From the NCBI RefSeq assembly GCF_002218045.2, contig NZ_AP018686.1, positions 558,001 through 622,000 on the forward strand: a stretch of 64,000 nt of DNA. Reading direction: 5' to 3'. Shown here in pieces: positions 9,294 through 17,320 of this stretch; positions within the stretch are counted from its first letter, which is position 1, and every line of letters starts with the position of its first letter. The DNA comes from Vibrio rumoiensis. Lineage in GTDB: Bacteria > Pseudomonadota > Gammaproteobacteria > Enterobacterales > Vibrionaceae. Made by a program: the position numbers and the translations under genes. The notes under the pieces are model-generated. The model was not told the origin of the DNA and made no database searches. It saw only the letters and a program-made list of their open reading frames with translations.

Positions 9294-9320
9294 AAAGCCT
9301 CCAGAATTGGGGGCTTTTTT
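9294..9320 (+). terminator. Terminator after the retropepsin-like lipoprotein
   Basis: AAAGCCTCC (9294-9302) pairs with GGGGGCTTT (9309-9317) with one G-T wobble, six-base loop, then a T-run. Confidence 0.85.
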
Positions 9321-9361
9321 CTATTTATTTTTATTGAGTCGATTAACGGTAAGGATATGAA

Positions 9362-9745
9362 ATGTTTAATCAAATTGATCATGTAGCGATTATTTGTTCC
9401 GATTATATAAAGTCGAAGCATTTCTATACGGATATTCTGCAATTTAAAGTTGTGCAAGAAACCTACCGTGAAGCACGTGATTCTTATAAGTTGGATCTGC
9501 AAGTCTCAGCTACCACTCAAATAGAACTGTTTTCGTTTCCCAATCCACCCGCGCGAGTCGATCGCCCTGAAGCATGCGGGTTACGTCATTTAGCTTTTTC
9601 TGTGGATGATATAGAGCAATGTATTGACTACCTTGAATCTCATAACGTGGCGTGTGAACCGATTCGAATCGATGAACTCACTGGAAAACAGTTTACCTTC
9701 TTCAACGATCCAGATGGTCTTCCTCTCGAGCTTTACCAATCTTAA
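9362..9745 (+). CDS. gloA2: VOC-family (glyoxalase-fold) protein, YaeR type
   Basis: A 127-residue single-domain vicinal-oxygen-chelate protein. It carries FNQIDHVAIICSDY at the start (metal His), IELFSFPNPP (metal Glu), GLRHLAFSVDDI (metal His) and FNDPDGLPLELYQS (metal Glu) at the end. The blocks YREARDS, RPEACGLRHLAFSVDD and FTFFNDPDGLPLELY are nearly identical to what I recall of E. coli YaeR. YaeR-type proteins are glyoxalase I relatives of unproven substrate. The gene is 17 bases upstream of the cobyric acid synthase gene and may be co-transcribed with it. Confidence 0.85.
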   Translation: MFNQIDHVAIICSDYIKSKHFYTDILQFKVVQETYREARDSYKLDLQVSATTQIELFSFPNPPARVDRPEACGLRHLAFSVDDIEQCIDYLESHNVACEPIRIDELTGKQFTFFNDPDGLPLELYQS

Positions 9746-9762
9746 TTACTGGCGACTCTACA

Positions 9763-11244
9763 ATGTTAAAACCGATTCAAGCGTTAATGGTACAAGGCAC
9801 CACTTCTGATGCAGGCAAAAGCGTGCTGGTGGCAGGTTTATGTCGCGTGTTGATGCGTAAAGGCGTTTTGGTCGCGCCATTTAAATCGCAGAATATGGCG
9901 TTAAATAGTGCGGTCACTAAAGATGGCGGTGAGATTGGTCGAGCGCAAGCCTTGCAAGCTTTTGCCTGTGGTGTTGAACCTAGTGTTCACATGAACCCCA
10001 TTCTATTAAAGCCCAATACCGATATGAAAGCGCAAATTATCGTACAAGGTAAAGCGCTGCCAACAGAAGCGACTTTGGGCAATCTATCCTATAAAAATTA
10101 CACCATGCCTTATGTGTTGGATTCATTTGCTCAACTGAACCAAAAATTTGATTGTGTATTAATTGAAGGTGCAGGGAGTCCAGCGGAAATTAACCTGCGA
10201 GAAAACGATATTGCCAATATGGGCTTTGCGGAAGAGGCTGACGTGCCGGTGATCATTGTCGCCGATATTGATCGTGGTGGGGTATTTGCCCATTTATATG
10301 GCACGCTCGCTTTATTATCCCAATCAGAACAAGACCGCGTGATTGGTTTTGTCATCAACCGTTTTCGTGGCGATATCGAGTTATTAAACCCAGGATTAGA
10401 CTGGCTAGAACAAAAAACCAGTAAGCCTGTCATCGGGGTATTGCCGTATTTGCATGGTTTAGAGCTTGATGCCGAAGACGCCGTTGATAGCCAACAAACA
10501 AAAAATGAGCAGACAAAACTCACCGTATTTGTGCCGGTGTTACCTCGCATGAGTAACCACACTGATTTTGATATGTTTAAGCATCATCCAGAGATTGATT
10601 TTCAGTTTCGTTATCAAGGACAAAGCTTGATAGGGGCTGATTTGGTCATCTTACCTGGCAGCAAATCGGTACGAGCTGATCTGGAATTTTTGCAGCAGCA
10701 GAATTGGCATAAAGAGATTGAAAAACACTTACGTTATGGCGGCAAACTCATAGGTATTTGTGGCGGTTATCAAATGCTAGGTAACATCATTAGTGATCCC
10801 GATGGCATTGAAGGTCCAGCAGGTTATTCGGATGGGTTAGGTTATTTGAAATTAGATACTGTGCTCAAACCGCATAAATCATTAACGCAAGTAACAGGAT
10901 CAATATCTTTAGTTGAAGGAAAAGCGGCTAATATCATAGGTTATGAAATTCATGCTGGTGAGACACTTGTTGATTTACAACAACCTATATCCATAAACAC
11001 TGACTCACATGATAAAAAATATGATGGTGCCTTATCGGATGATGGTATGATCTTTGGCACTTACTGCCACGGTATCTTTGATTCTCCGGCGGCTTTTGAA
11101 CATATTCTTGAATGGGCTGGAGTGAGTGATTTGCAAGCGATTAATAGCCGTGAGCAACAACAAATTAAATCGCTGGATCGTTTAGCCGATAGTATCGAAC
11201 AAAATTTAAATCTAGCCTTACTTTGGCCGGAGCTGTTTAGCTGA
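9763..11244 (+). CDS. cobQ: Cobyric acid synthase
   Basis: A 493-residue amidotransferase of cobalamin assembly. CobQ/CbiP adds four amide groups to adenosylcobyrinic acid a,c-diamide, using glutamine and ATP. The N-terminal dethiobiotin-synthetase-like ATP domain begins with MVQGTTSDAGKSVLVAGLCR (P-loop) and continues with FKSQNMALNS and IEGAGSPAEINL. The C-terminal class I glutaminase domain shows the nucleophile cysteine in IGICGGYQMLG and the triad histidine in GTYCHGIFD. Full length for the family. No other cobalamin gene lies next to it here; the neighbour downstream is modE. Confidence 0.93.
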   Translation: MLKPIQALMVQGTTSDAGKSVLVAGLCRVLMRKGVLVAPFKSQNMALNSAVTKDGGEIGRAQALQAFACGVEPSVHMNPILLKPNTDMKAQIIVQGKALPTEATLGNLSYKNYTMPYVLDSFAQLNQKFDCVLIEGAGSPAEINLRENDIANMGFAEEADVPVIIVADIDRGGVFAHLYGTLALLSQSEQDRVIGFVINRFRGDIELLNPGLDWLEQKTSKPVIGVLPYLHGLELDAEDAVDSQQTKNEQTKLTVFVPVLPRMSNHTDFDMFKHHPEIDFQFRYQGQSLIGADLVILPGSKSVRADLEFLQQQNWHKEIEKHLRYGGKLIGICGGYQMLGNIISDPDGIEGPAGYSDGLGYLKLDTVLKPHKSLTQVTGSISLVEGKAANIIGYEIHAGETLVDLQQPISINTDSHDKKYDGALSDDGMIFGTYCHGIFDSPAAFEHILEWAGVSDLQAINSREQQQIKSLDRLADSIEQNLNLALLWPELFS

Positions 11245-11279
11245 GATTAGCTCCTGACATCTTATATCAAGGTACTTCA

Positions 11280-12074
11280 ATGGAATTAGAAGCATTACTA
11301 ACATTAAATACCAATCAGAAATTGTTCGCTAACCCTAAGCGAATTGCTTTGCTTGAACAAATTGGTGTATCTGGTTCTATTTCACAAGGTGCGAAGTTAG
11401 CAGGATTGAGTTATCGGGCGGCTTGGAATGCAATTAATGATATGAATCTAGCATCACCTCATTTAGTTGTTTCTAGTGAAACCGGTGGGAAAGGTGGCGG
11501 AGGTGCAAAGTTAACTGAATTTGGCATTCGCTTGATCAAGGTTTATAGCCTGATGAATGAGATGCAGTCGATGGTGATGAAAGCCTTGATGGATACCAAT
11601 GTCACGACTGAAAGCTTATTAGATATACTGGGGCATTTTAGCTTAAAAACCAGTGCAAGAAACCAGTTGAAAGGACGGATCACACGAATTGAATCTCAAG
11701 ATGTGAAAGACCGTATTGTGGTCGAGCTTAACCAAGGCAGTGAAATTTCAGCTATTATCACTCGTGTTAGCACAGAGCAGCTTCAACTTGAGATTGGCAA
11801 AGAGGTGTTGTTGCTGTTTAAAGCGCCATCAGTGACAATTTCACAAACATCGCAAAAAACCGATAAAAATCAATTAAAAGGGAAGCTCATCCATCTCACG
11901 CAAGGTGACGTGAGCAGTGAAGTATTTTTAGATATTGGTGATGGCACATTGTTATATGCTTCTGTGACACACCAATCATTAGAAGAAAATACATTAAAAA
12001 ATAACACCTTACAGCTCGATAATACTTACTACGCATCTTTTGAACCAAGCCAGATCTTAGTGACCTGTTTATAA
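11280..12074 (+). CDS. modE: Molybdate-responsive transcription regulator
   Basis: A 264-residue ModE. The N-terminal winged helix-turn-helix (about residues 15-110) contains the typical sequence GVSGSISQGAKLAGLSYRAA and TGGKGGGGAKLTEFG. Two C-terminal molybdate-binding (Mop) domains follow, at about residues 125-190 and 198-262. With molybdate bound, ModE represses modABC in other gammaproteobacteria and modulates molybdoenzyme genes. It lies directly upstream of modA in the same orientation, with its own 96-base gap before modA, where a candidate operator is seen. Confidence 0.93.
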   Translation: MELEALLTLNTNQKLFANPKRIALLEQIGVSGSISQGAKLAGLSYRAAWNAINDMNLASPHLVVSSETGGKGGGGAKLTEFGIRLIKVYSLMNEMQSMVMKALMDTNVTTESLLDILGHFSLKTSARNQLKGRITRIESQDVKDRIVVELNQGSEISAIITRVSTEQLQLEIGKEVLLLFKAPSVTISQTSQKTDKNQLKGKLIHLTQGDVSSEVFLDIGDGTLLYASVTHQSLEENTLKNNTLQLDNTYYASFEPSQILVTCL

Positions 12075-12127
12075 TCCTACTTATTTTATTTTGCTTATAG
12101 AGTCAGTTTTGCGTATGATTCACCCAT

Positions 12128-12151
12128 CGTTATGCACTTAAGTATACAGCG
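12128..12151. promoter_or_regulatory. Candidate ModE operator in front of modA
   Basis: An imperfect 24-base palindrome with outer arms CGTTATG and ATACAGCG around a perfect ACTTAAGT centre. The E. coli ModE operator also starts CGTTATAT and is a spaced palindrome in front of modA. The spacing here is two bases shorter, so the assignment is tentative. It lies about 20-40 bases upstream of the modA start codon. Confidence 0.3.
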
Positions 12152-12170
12152 TTTGTTTTTAGAGGATTCC

Positions 12171-12965
12171 ATGAAAAAAACATTCACCAAAAAGCCATAC
12201 ATGAAAAAGTTAGCACTTTATACGTTAGGCTTATCGGCTTTGTGCTCATCACTTTCAGTGTTTGCGGCTGAAATTAATGTTTACGCAGCCTCGTCAATGA
12301 CAGATGTTATTAAAGAGCTAGGGCAAAAGTATCAAGCGGAAACCGGTGACACGATTGTCCCTGTATTTGCAGGGTCATCCACCTTAGCGCGTCAAATTGA
12401 ACAAGGCGCACCTGCGGATGTGTTTATTTCAGCGAATCCCAAATGGATGATTTATCTTGAAGATCAAGGCATGACGACCAAAGGTCAGGTCACGGATCTT
12501 GTGGGCAATAGCTTAGTGCTAATTGGCTCTGAAGAGGTGAAAAGTGCGCAAGTAGATGCAGGTACTTTTAAAGAACTGCCTAAATTATTGGGTGAACATC
12601 GTTTAGCGGTAGGTGAACCTCAAAGCGTACCTGCAGGCATGTATGCCAAAGAAAGCCTTGAAAATATGGGGCTATGGAGTGAATTAGCGTCTAAAACGGC
12701 ACCAAGTAATAATGTCCGCATCACTATGTCTTTGGTGGAGCGCGGTGAAGCCCCATTTGGCATCGTGTATAAAACCGATGCTTTAATGAGCCAAAAAGTA
12801 TCGATCATTCAAACGTTCCCAGAAAGTACGCATTCTCCAATCATATACCCAGCGGTTGCGTTGAATGATAAAGCGACCAGTCAGGCTTTTTTCAACTTTT
12901 TGAAGAGCCAGCAAGCGAGCGATACCTTTATCAAATATGGTTTTACGCCACTTGTGGCCCAATAA
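12171..12965 (+). CDS. modA: Molybdate ABC transporter, periplasmic binding protein
   Basis: A 264-residue solute-binding protein. A signal peptide (KKLALYTLGLSALCSSLSVFAA) precedes a mature chain starting EINVYAASSMTDVIKEL, typical of ModA. Further family markers are FAGSSTLARQIEQGAPADVFISA and GEPQSVPAGMYAKE. The serines in AASSM and AGSSTLA bind the oxyanion. The ATG at 12171 has an AGAGGA ribosome site; the longer frame adds 13 unlike residues. It is the first gene of modABC. Confidence 0.95.
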   Translation: MKKTFTKKPYMKKLALYTLGLSALCSSLSVFAAEINVYAASSMTDVIKELGQKYQAETGDTIVPVFAGSSTLARQIEQGAPADVFISANPKWMIYLEDQGMTTKGQVTDLVGNSLVLIGSEEVKSAQVDAGTFKELPKLLGEHRLAVGEPQSVPAGMYAKESLENMGLWSELASKTAPSNNVRITMSLVERGEAPFGIVYKTDALMSQKVSIIQTFPESTHSPIIYPAVALNDKATSQAFFNFLKSQQASDTFIKYGFTPLVAQ

Positions 12966-12990
12966 ATTTAATGAAAAGAAAGGATAGTCA

Positions 12991-13725
12991 GTGATCTTAT
13001 CGGATTACGAAATTAGCGCTTTATTACTGAGCTTAAAAGTGTCCTCAATCGCGGTGCTTTGGTTGCTGCCGGTAGGGATTTTCTTTGCTTGGCTGCTGGT
13101 CACCAAAGAGTTTTGGGGTAAAAAACTGCTAGACAGTGTGATTCACCTTCCTTTAGTGCTGCCTCCTGTGGTGATTGGCTATATGTTACTTCTGACCATG
13201 GGACGAAAAGGCATTGTTGGTGAGTGGTTGTTTGATACCTTTGGTTTGGTGTTTAGCTTTAACTGGAAAGGGGCTGCGTTGGCCTCGGCAGTGGTGGCAT
13301 TACCTTTAATGGTACGTTCTATCCGATTAAGTCTCATGAATGTCGATCCTAAACTCGAGCAAGCGGCAAGAACGCTTGGCGCTTCACCATTTCGAGTCTT
13401 TATGACCATCACCTTGCCGTTGGTATTACCGGGCGTGATCACGGGCGCCATGCTGTCATTTGCTCGTAGTCTCGGGGAGTTTGGTGCAACCATTAGTTTT
13501 GTGGCAAATATTCCTAATCAAACGCAAACGCTGCCATTGGCAATGTATAATTTTATTCAAACGCCAGGGGCAGAATTTCAAGCTGGGCGTTTGTGTGTGA
13601 TTTCTATCGTGATTGCTTTGTTGTCTTTACTTTGCTCTGAATGGTTAACTCAAAAAACACAGAAAAAGCTAGGGGTTTCTAGTGCTTCCAGTTCTCGTGA
13701 TGACAAGAGTGGAGGCCAAGCATGA
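12991..13725 (+). CDS. modB: Molybdate ABC transporter, permease
   Basis: A 244-residue inner-membrane permease with five to six membrane segments. The EAA loop that contacts the ATPase is clear (EQAARTLGASPFRVFMTITLP), as is GEFGATISFVANIP. It begins 25 bases after modA. Its stop codon overlaps the modC start (ATGA, 13722-13725), so modB and modC are translationally coupled. The start codon is GTG. Confidence 0.95.
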   Translation: MILSDYEISALLLSLKVSSIAVLWLLPVGIFFAWLLVTKEFWGKKLLDSVIHLPLVLPPVVIGYMLLLTMGRKGIVGEWLFDTFGLVFSFNWKGAALASAVVALPLMVRSIRLSLMNVDPKLEQAARTLGASPFRVFMTITLPLVLPGVITGAMLSFARSLGEFGATISFVANIPNQTQTLPLAMYNFIQTPGAEFQAGRLCVISIVIALLSLLCSEWLTQKTQKKLGVSSASSSRDDKSGGQA

Positions 13726-14858
13726 TTGATTTAAATTTTAAGCAGCGTTTTACTGATTTTGATTTAGATATTCAAGCGCATATACCGAGTTCTGGAATTA
13801 CCGCTATTTTTGGGCGCTCAGGCGCAGGCAAAACCAGCATTATTAATGCCGTCAGTGGTTTGAAAAATCCAGATTCTGGCTCGATAAGTATCAATCAACG
13901 AGTGTTGTTTGACTCACAGCAAGGTATCAATCTTGCCGTTGAAAAACGAGATATTGGCTACGTGTTTCAAGAATCTCGGTTATTTCCACACTATAAAGTG
14001 AAGGGTAATTTGCTTTATGGCGTTAAATCTAAAGGGTATCTAGGTAAAGGCCAGCTTATTGGTAAAAAAAAGCTACCACGTAACTTTAATCAAGTGGTTG
14101 ATCTCCTTGGTTTATCTGAATTATTGGACCGTTATCCGGCCGATTTGTCTGGCGGTGAAAAACAACGTTGTGCGATTGCCAGAGCCTTACTGTCAGAGCC
14201 TAAAATCTTGTTGATGGATGAGCCATTAGCGTCTTTAGATCTGCCGAGAAAAAAAGAAGTGCTGCCGTTTTTAGAATCGTTAGCGCAAGAGATTCAAATT
14301 CCAATTTTGTATGTTACGCATAGTCTCGATGAGATTCTTCACTTAGCGGATCACATGCTATTAATGGACTCAGGAAGAATCGTTGGTTCTGGCGATATAG
14401 AAACGATGTGGGCATCAAGTGCATTTAAGCCTTGGCATGATGAAGCGGATTTGAGCACGATATTTAAAGGCGTCATCAAGCAACATCATCAACGTTACGC
14501 GCTGACCTATGTGGAAATTGCGCCGAGTTGTGGTGTGTGGATGTCGGGTATCGATGCGAATGTCGATGAATCGGTTAGAATTCGCATCCATGCCACCGAC
14601 GTATCGTTAACGTTATCGGAATCTACAGACACATCGATTCGAAATATCTTGCCGGCAAAAGTTGTCGAACTCGCACCTGTGACCGATCCTGCGCAGCCTG
14701 TTTCTATTCGTTTAGCAATCGGTGAAGGTGAGCATTATCTTTGGGCCAACATTACTGCTTGGGCTTATGAAGATCTACAACTTGAGGTTGGGCAGAAAGT
14801 ATTTGCACAAATCAAGGGCGTGAAGATGACCAATAAAGATATGGCAATCCGTAAGTAA
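13722..14858 (+). CDS. modC: Molybdate ABC transporter, ATP-binding protein
   Basis: A 378-residue ATPase energising molybdate import. It has Walker A (GRSGAGKTSI), Q-loop (FQESRLFPHYKV), ABC signature (LSGGEKQRCAIARAL), Walker B (ILLMDEPLASLD) and the switch histidine (YVTHSLDE). The C-terminal 100 or so residues form a Mop/TOBE molybdate-sensing domain, the family norm for ModC. It is the last gene of modABC, followed by a strong terminator. Confidence 0.95.
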   Translation: MIDLNFKQRFTDFDLDIQAHIPSSGITAIFGRSGAGKTSIINAVSGLKNPDSGSISINQRVLFDSQQGINLAVEKRDIGYVFQESRLFPHYKVKGNLLYGVKSKGYLGKGQLIGKKKLPRNFNQVVDLLGLSELLDRYPADLSGGEKQRCAIARALLSEPKILLMDEPLASLDLPRKKEVLPFLESLAQEIQIPILYVTHSLDEILHLADHMLLMDSGRIVGSGDIETMWASSAFKPWHDEADLSTIFKGVIKQHHQRYALTYVEIAPSCGVWMSGIDANVDESVRIRIHATDVSLTLSESTDTSIRNILPAKVVELAPVTDPAQPVSIRLAIGEGEHYLWANITAWAYEDLQLEVGQKVFAQIKGVKMTNKDMAIRK

Positions 14859-14888
14859 ACAAAATACACACACCAACCTTTATTGTGC

Positions 14889-14921
14889 AATGGCCTGAAT
14901 GGAAACGTTCAGGCCATTTTT
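14889..14921. terminator. Terminator of modABC
   Basis: AATGGCCTGAA (14889-14899) pairs perfectly with TTCAGGCCATT (14908-14918), followed by a T-run. Part of the 3' arm is included in the 19-base direct repeat that follows. Confidence 0.88.
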
Positions 14922-14951
14922 GTCTCTATAAACCATTTTTGTCTCTATAAA
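14914..14951. repeat. Perfect 19-base tandem duplication
   Basis: CCATTTTTGTCTCTATAAA occurs twice head-to-tail (14914-14932 and 14933-14951). The first copy begins inside the modC terminator stem, so the duplication probably arose by replication slippage. It doubles the T-run but not the hairpin. Confidence 0.9.
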
Positions 14952-15028
14952 CAATGAAGAAAGACAAAACACCAGTGGCACGCTTCTTGAATTACTTTTA
15001 CTTAGGTATAAAGCAAGGAGCGATAAGT

Positions 15029-15187
15029 ATGTGGTTATCTTTATATTTTCCATCATTGAACGAGACGATGTTAGAGCACAGGGCCATTTATAGTGCAAGT
15101 CCGTATGGTATGCCGATGATTGTGCACCATGATGATGCAAGCACCAAGTTAGCGCCCCAGACGGGTTCAGAGTATTTTGATGCTTAG
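15029..15187 (+). CDS. Small conserved-looking protein of unknown function in front of the phosphatase gene
   Basis: A 52-residue open frame whose ATG (15029) has a near-ideal ribosome site (AAGGAG, 8 bases upstream). The frame is open for 25 more codons upstream, but those lack a ribosome site. Its stop codon overlaps the start of the HAD phosphatase gene (ATGCTTAG arrangement), which indicates translational coupling and supports real expression. The peptide starts MWLSLYFPSLNETML and ends with a polar stretch; no domain is recognised. It may be a leader or a small partner of the glucosylglycerate enzymes. Reality is likely, function unknown. Confidence 0.5.
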   Translation: MWLSLYFPSLNETMLEHRAIYSASPYGMPMIVHHDDASTKLAPQTGSEYFDA

Positions 15188-16013
15188 ACTAGGGCTGCAT
15201 CCGATTGTTTTTACCGATCTAGATGGCACGTTACTCGATCATAACGATTACCGTACCGATGCCGTTGAACCGGTTCTCACCACCTTGATACAAGCGGGGA
15301 TCCCCGTGATCCCAACCACCAGTAAAACCTTTTCTGAGCTGCAAAGTTTAATGCCAAAGCTAGGGCTCAATACGCCATTTATTGTTGAAAATGGTGCGGC
15401 GCTTTTTATTCCAAAAGAGATGCGGATTAATCCACCGCAAGGCTGTGATTCCATTGACGGTTATTGGCGTAAATCGTTTACTCAACATCGCCGCCATTGG
15501 CAGCCTTATATTGAACAAGCGAAACATGAATTTGAAGGGTGTTTTCGTTTGATGACGGAGATGTCGGCAGCTGACGTGGCGAAACTGACAGGCTTATCCG
15601 AAGAAGAGTCCAAACAGGCCTTACAGCGAGATTATGGTGAGCCAGTGAAATGGCTTGGCAACGCTGAACAAGAGCAGCAATTTATCGCCTACATGCAACA
15701 ACAAGGCGCAACAGTATTAAAAGGTGGCCGCTTTCTTCATATTGGAGGTCATGCCCAAAAAGGGATCGCAATGGCGTGGTTGATGGATATGTACCAGCAA
15801 ATCGATCGCTCAAAAGATTGGTTTAGTATCGCGCTTGGCGATAGCCATAATGATATCAGCATGTTAGAGGCTGCCGATGTCGCGATACGTATTCGATCTC
15901 AACATCATGATTTCCCCATTCTTAATCGTGAACAAGGGGTCTTAGATAGTCATCAATATGGCCCGCAAGGATGGGCGGAATGCATGAAAAAGATTTTATT
16001 ACTCGATGAGTAG
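15180..16013 (+). CDS. yedP: HAD-family mannosyl/glucosyl-3-phosphoglycerate phosphatase
   Basis: A 277-residue HAD phosphatase of the MpgP/YedP group. Motif I is FTDLDGTLLDH (nucleophile Asp), motif II TTSK, and motif IV LGDSHNDISML with the metal-binding Asp pair. The cap residues GRFLHIGGHAQKG are typical of MPGP. In this pathway it removes phosphate from glucosyl- or mannosyl-3-phosphoglycerate. The next gene encodes a GT81-type synthase that would make the substrate. The ATG at 15180 is chosen over the adjacent TTG. First clear enzyme of a three-gene compatible-solute operon. Confidence 0.88.
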   Translation: MLRLGLHPIVFTDLDGTLLDHNDYRTDAVEPVLTTLIQAGIPVIPTTSKTFSELQSLMPKLGLNTPFIVENGAALFIPKEMRINPPQGCDSIDGYWRKSFTQHRRHWQPYIEQAKHEFEGCFRLMTEMSAADVAKLTGLSEEESKQALQRDYGEPVKWLGNAEQEQQFIAYMQQQGATVLKGGRFLHIGGHAQKGIAMAWLMDMYQQIDRSKDWFSIALGDSHNDISMLEAADVAIRIRSQHHDFPILNREQGVLDSHQYGPQGWAECMKKILLLDE

Positions 16014-16094
16014 ATACATTGAAATGGCGCAGGTGAGCTCTTAGAGATTGAACCGCCGCGTATTAAATATTTAGCATGGAATGCAGGAGGCATC

Positions 16095-17318
16095 ATGGCT
16101 GACTTTTATCAAAACGGAATCGTGACAACATTACACAACTTGTCTGAACGACCAGTGGAGGAATTAGAAGCAGAGCTGATGTCGTTTGCCGATCAGCGTT
16201 CCATGGGGTTGATATTACCTTCCTTATTTTCGGAATTAGAAGGTGAAGCTCTGCCGAGAATTGTCGATGAATTAAAGCAAGTACCTTACTTATCTCAGAT
16301 TGTGATCGGCCTAGATAGAGCGGATGAAGCGCAATATAAACATGCTTTATCTTTCTTTAAAGATCTACCTCAGCATCACCGCGTTTTGTGGAACGATGGC
16401 CCACGTCTTCAAGCCCTTGATAAAGAATTAGCTTCGTTAGGTTTAGCCCCTAAAGAGCTCGGCAAAGGCCGTAATGTCTGGTACTGCATGGGTTATGTGC
16501 TGGCTACGGGAAAAGCAGAATCCGTCGCACTGCATGACTGTGACATTGTCACTTATAAGCATGATTTATTAGCCCGGTTAATCTACCCAGTGGCCAATCC
16601 ACGCTTTAATTATGAGTTTTGTAAGGGGTACTACGCTCGAGTGGCCAATGGCAAAATGAATGGCCGGGTGGCGCGTTTATTAGTTACGCCTTTATTGAAA
16701 GCGTTAAAACGGGTCACAGAGCAAAAAGCCTATCTGGACTATATGGATAGCTTTAAATATTCCTTAGCTGGCGAGTTTTCTTTTCGTCGTGATGTACTCA
16801 GTGATATTCGAATCCCGAGCGATTGGGGATTAGAAATCGGCGTGCTTTCTGAAATGCACCGCAATTATGCCAGTAACCGTTTATGCCAAGTAGACATAGC
16901 AAAAACTTACGATCATAAACACCAAGATCTTTCATTGGATAATACCGATGGTGGTTTGTCTAAAATGTCGATCGACATAACCAAATCTCTATTTCGAAAA
17001 TTGGCGACTCAAGGGGAAACCTTCAACACTGAAGGCTTTCGTTCGCTTAAAGCGACTTATTACCGTATCGCACTCGATTTTGTAGAAGCCTATCACAATG
17101 ATGCCTTGATGAATGGCCTCACTTTAGATGTTCACATGGAAGAAAAAGCGGTGGAAATGTTTGCGCAAAATATTATGACCGCAGGGCAAAGCTTCTTAAA
17201 TAACCCGATGGAAACGCCATTTATTCCTAGCTGGAACCGTGTGGTAAGCGCCATGCCGGATGTGATGGAGCGATTAAAAGAGGCGGTGGAATTAGATTAT
17301 CAAGAATTCGGGGGCTAA
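16095..17318 (+). CDS. Glucosyl-3-phosphoglycerate synthase-like glycosyltransferase (GT81 type)
   Basis: A 407-residue cytosolic retaining glycosyltransferase. It resembles glucosyl-3-phosphoglycerate synthases: LILPSLFSEL, then a nucleotide-sugar region with LGKGRNVWYCMGYVLA, and the metal-binding acidic motif in VALHDCDIVTY (DxD-like). FKYSLAGEFSF and SDWGLEIGVLSEM match the acceptor-side region of this family. It would join glucose from NDP-glucose to 3-phosphoglycerate. It lies between the phosphatase and a GH13 phosphorylase gene, which supports the pathway. The mannosyl alternative cannot be ruled out from sequence alone. Confidence 0.8.
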   Translation: MADFYQNGIVTTLHNLSERPVEELEAELMSFADQRSMGLILPSLFSELEGEALPRIVDELKQVPYLSQIVIGLDRADEAQYKHALSFFKDLPQHHRVLWNDGPRLQALDKELASLGLAPKELGKGRNVWYCMGYVLATGKAESVALHDCDIVTYKHDLLARLIYPVANPRFNYEFCKGYYARVANGKMNGRVARLLVTPLLKALKRVTEQKAYLDYMDSFKYSLAGEFSFRRDVLSDIRIPSDWGLEIGVLSEMHRNYASNRLCQVDIAKTYDHKHQDLSLDNTDGGLSKMSIDITKSLFRKLATQGETFNTEGFRSLKATYYRIALDFVEAYHNDALMNGLTLDVHMEEKAVEMFAQNIMTAGQSFLNNPMETPFIPSWNRVVSAMPDVMERLKEAVELDYQEFGG

Positions 17319-17320
17319 GT

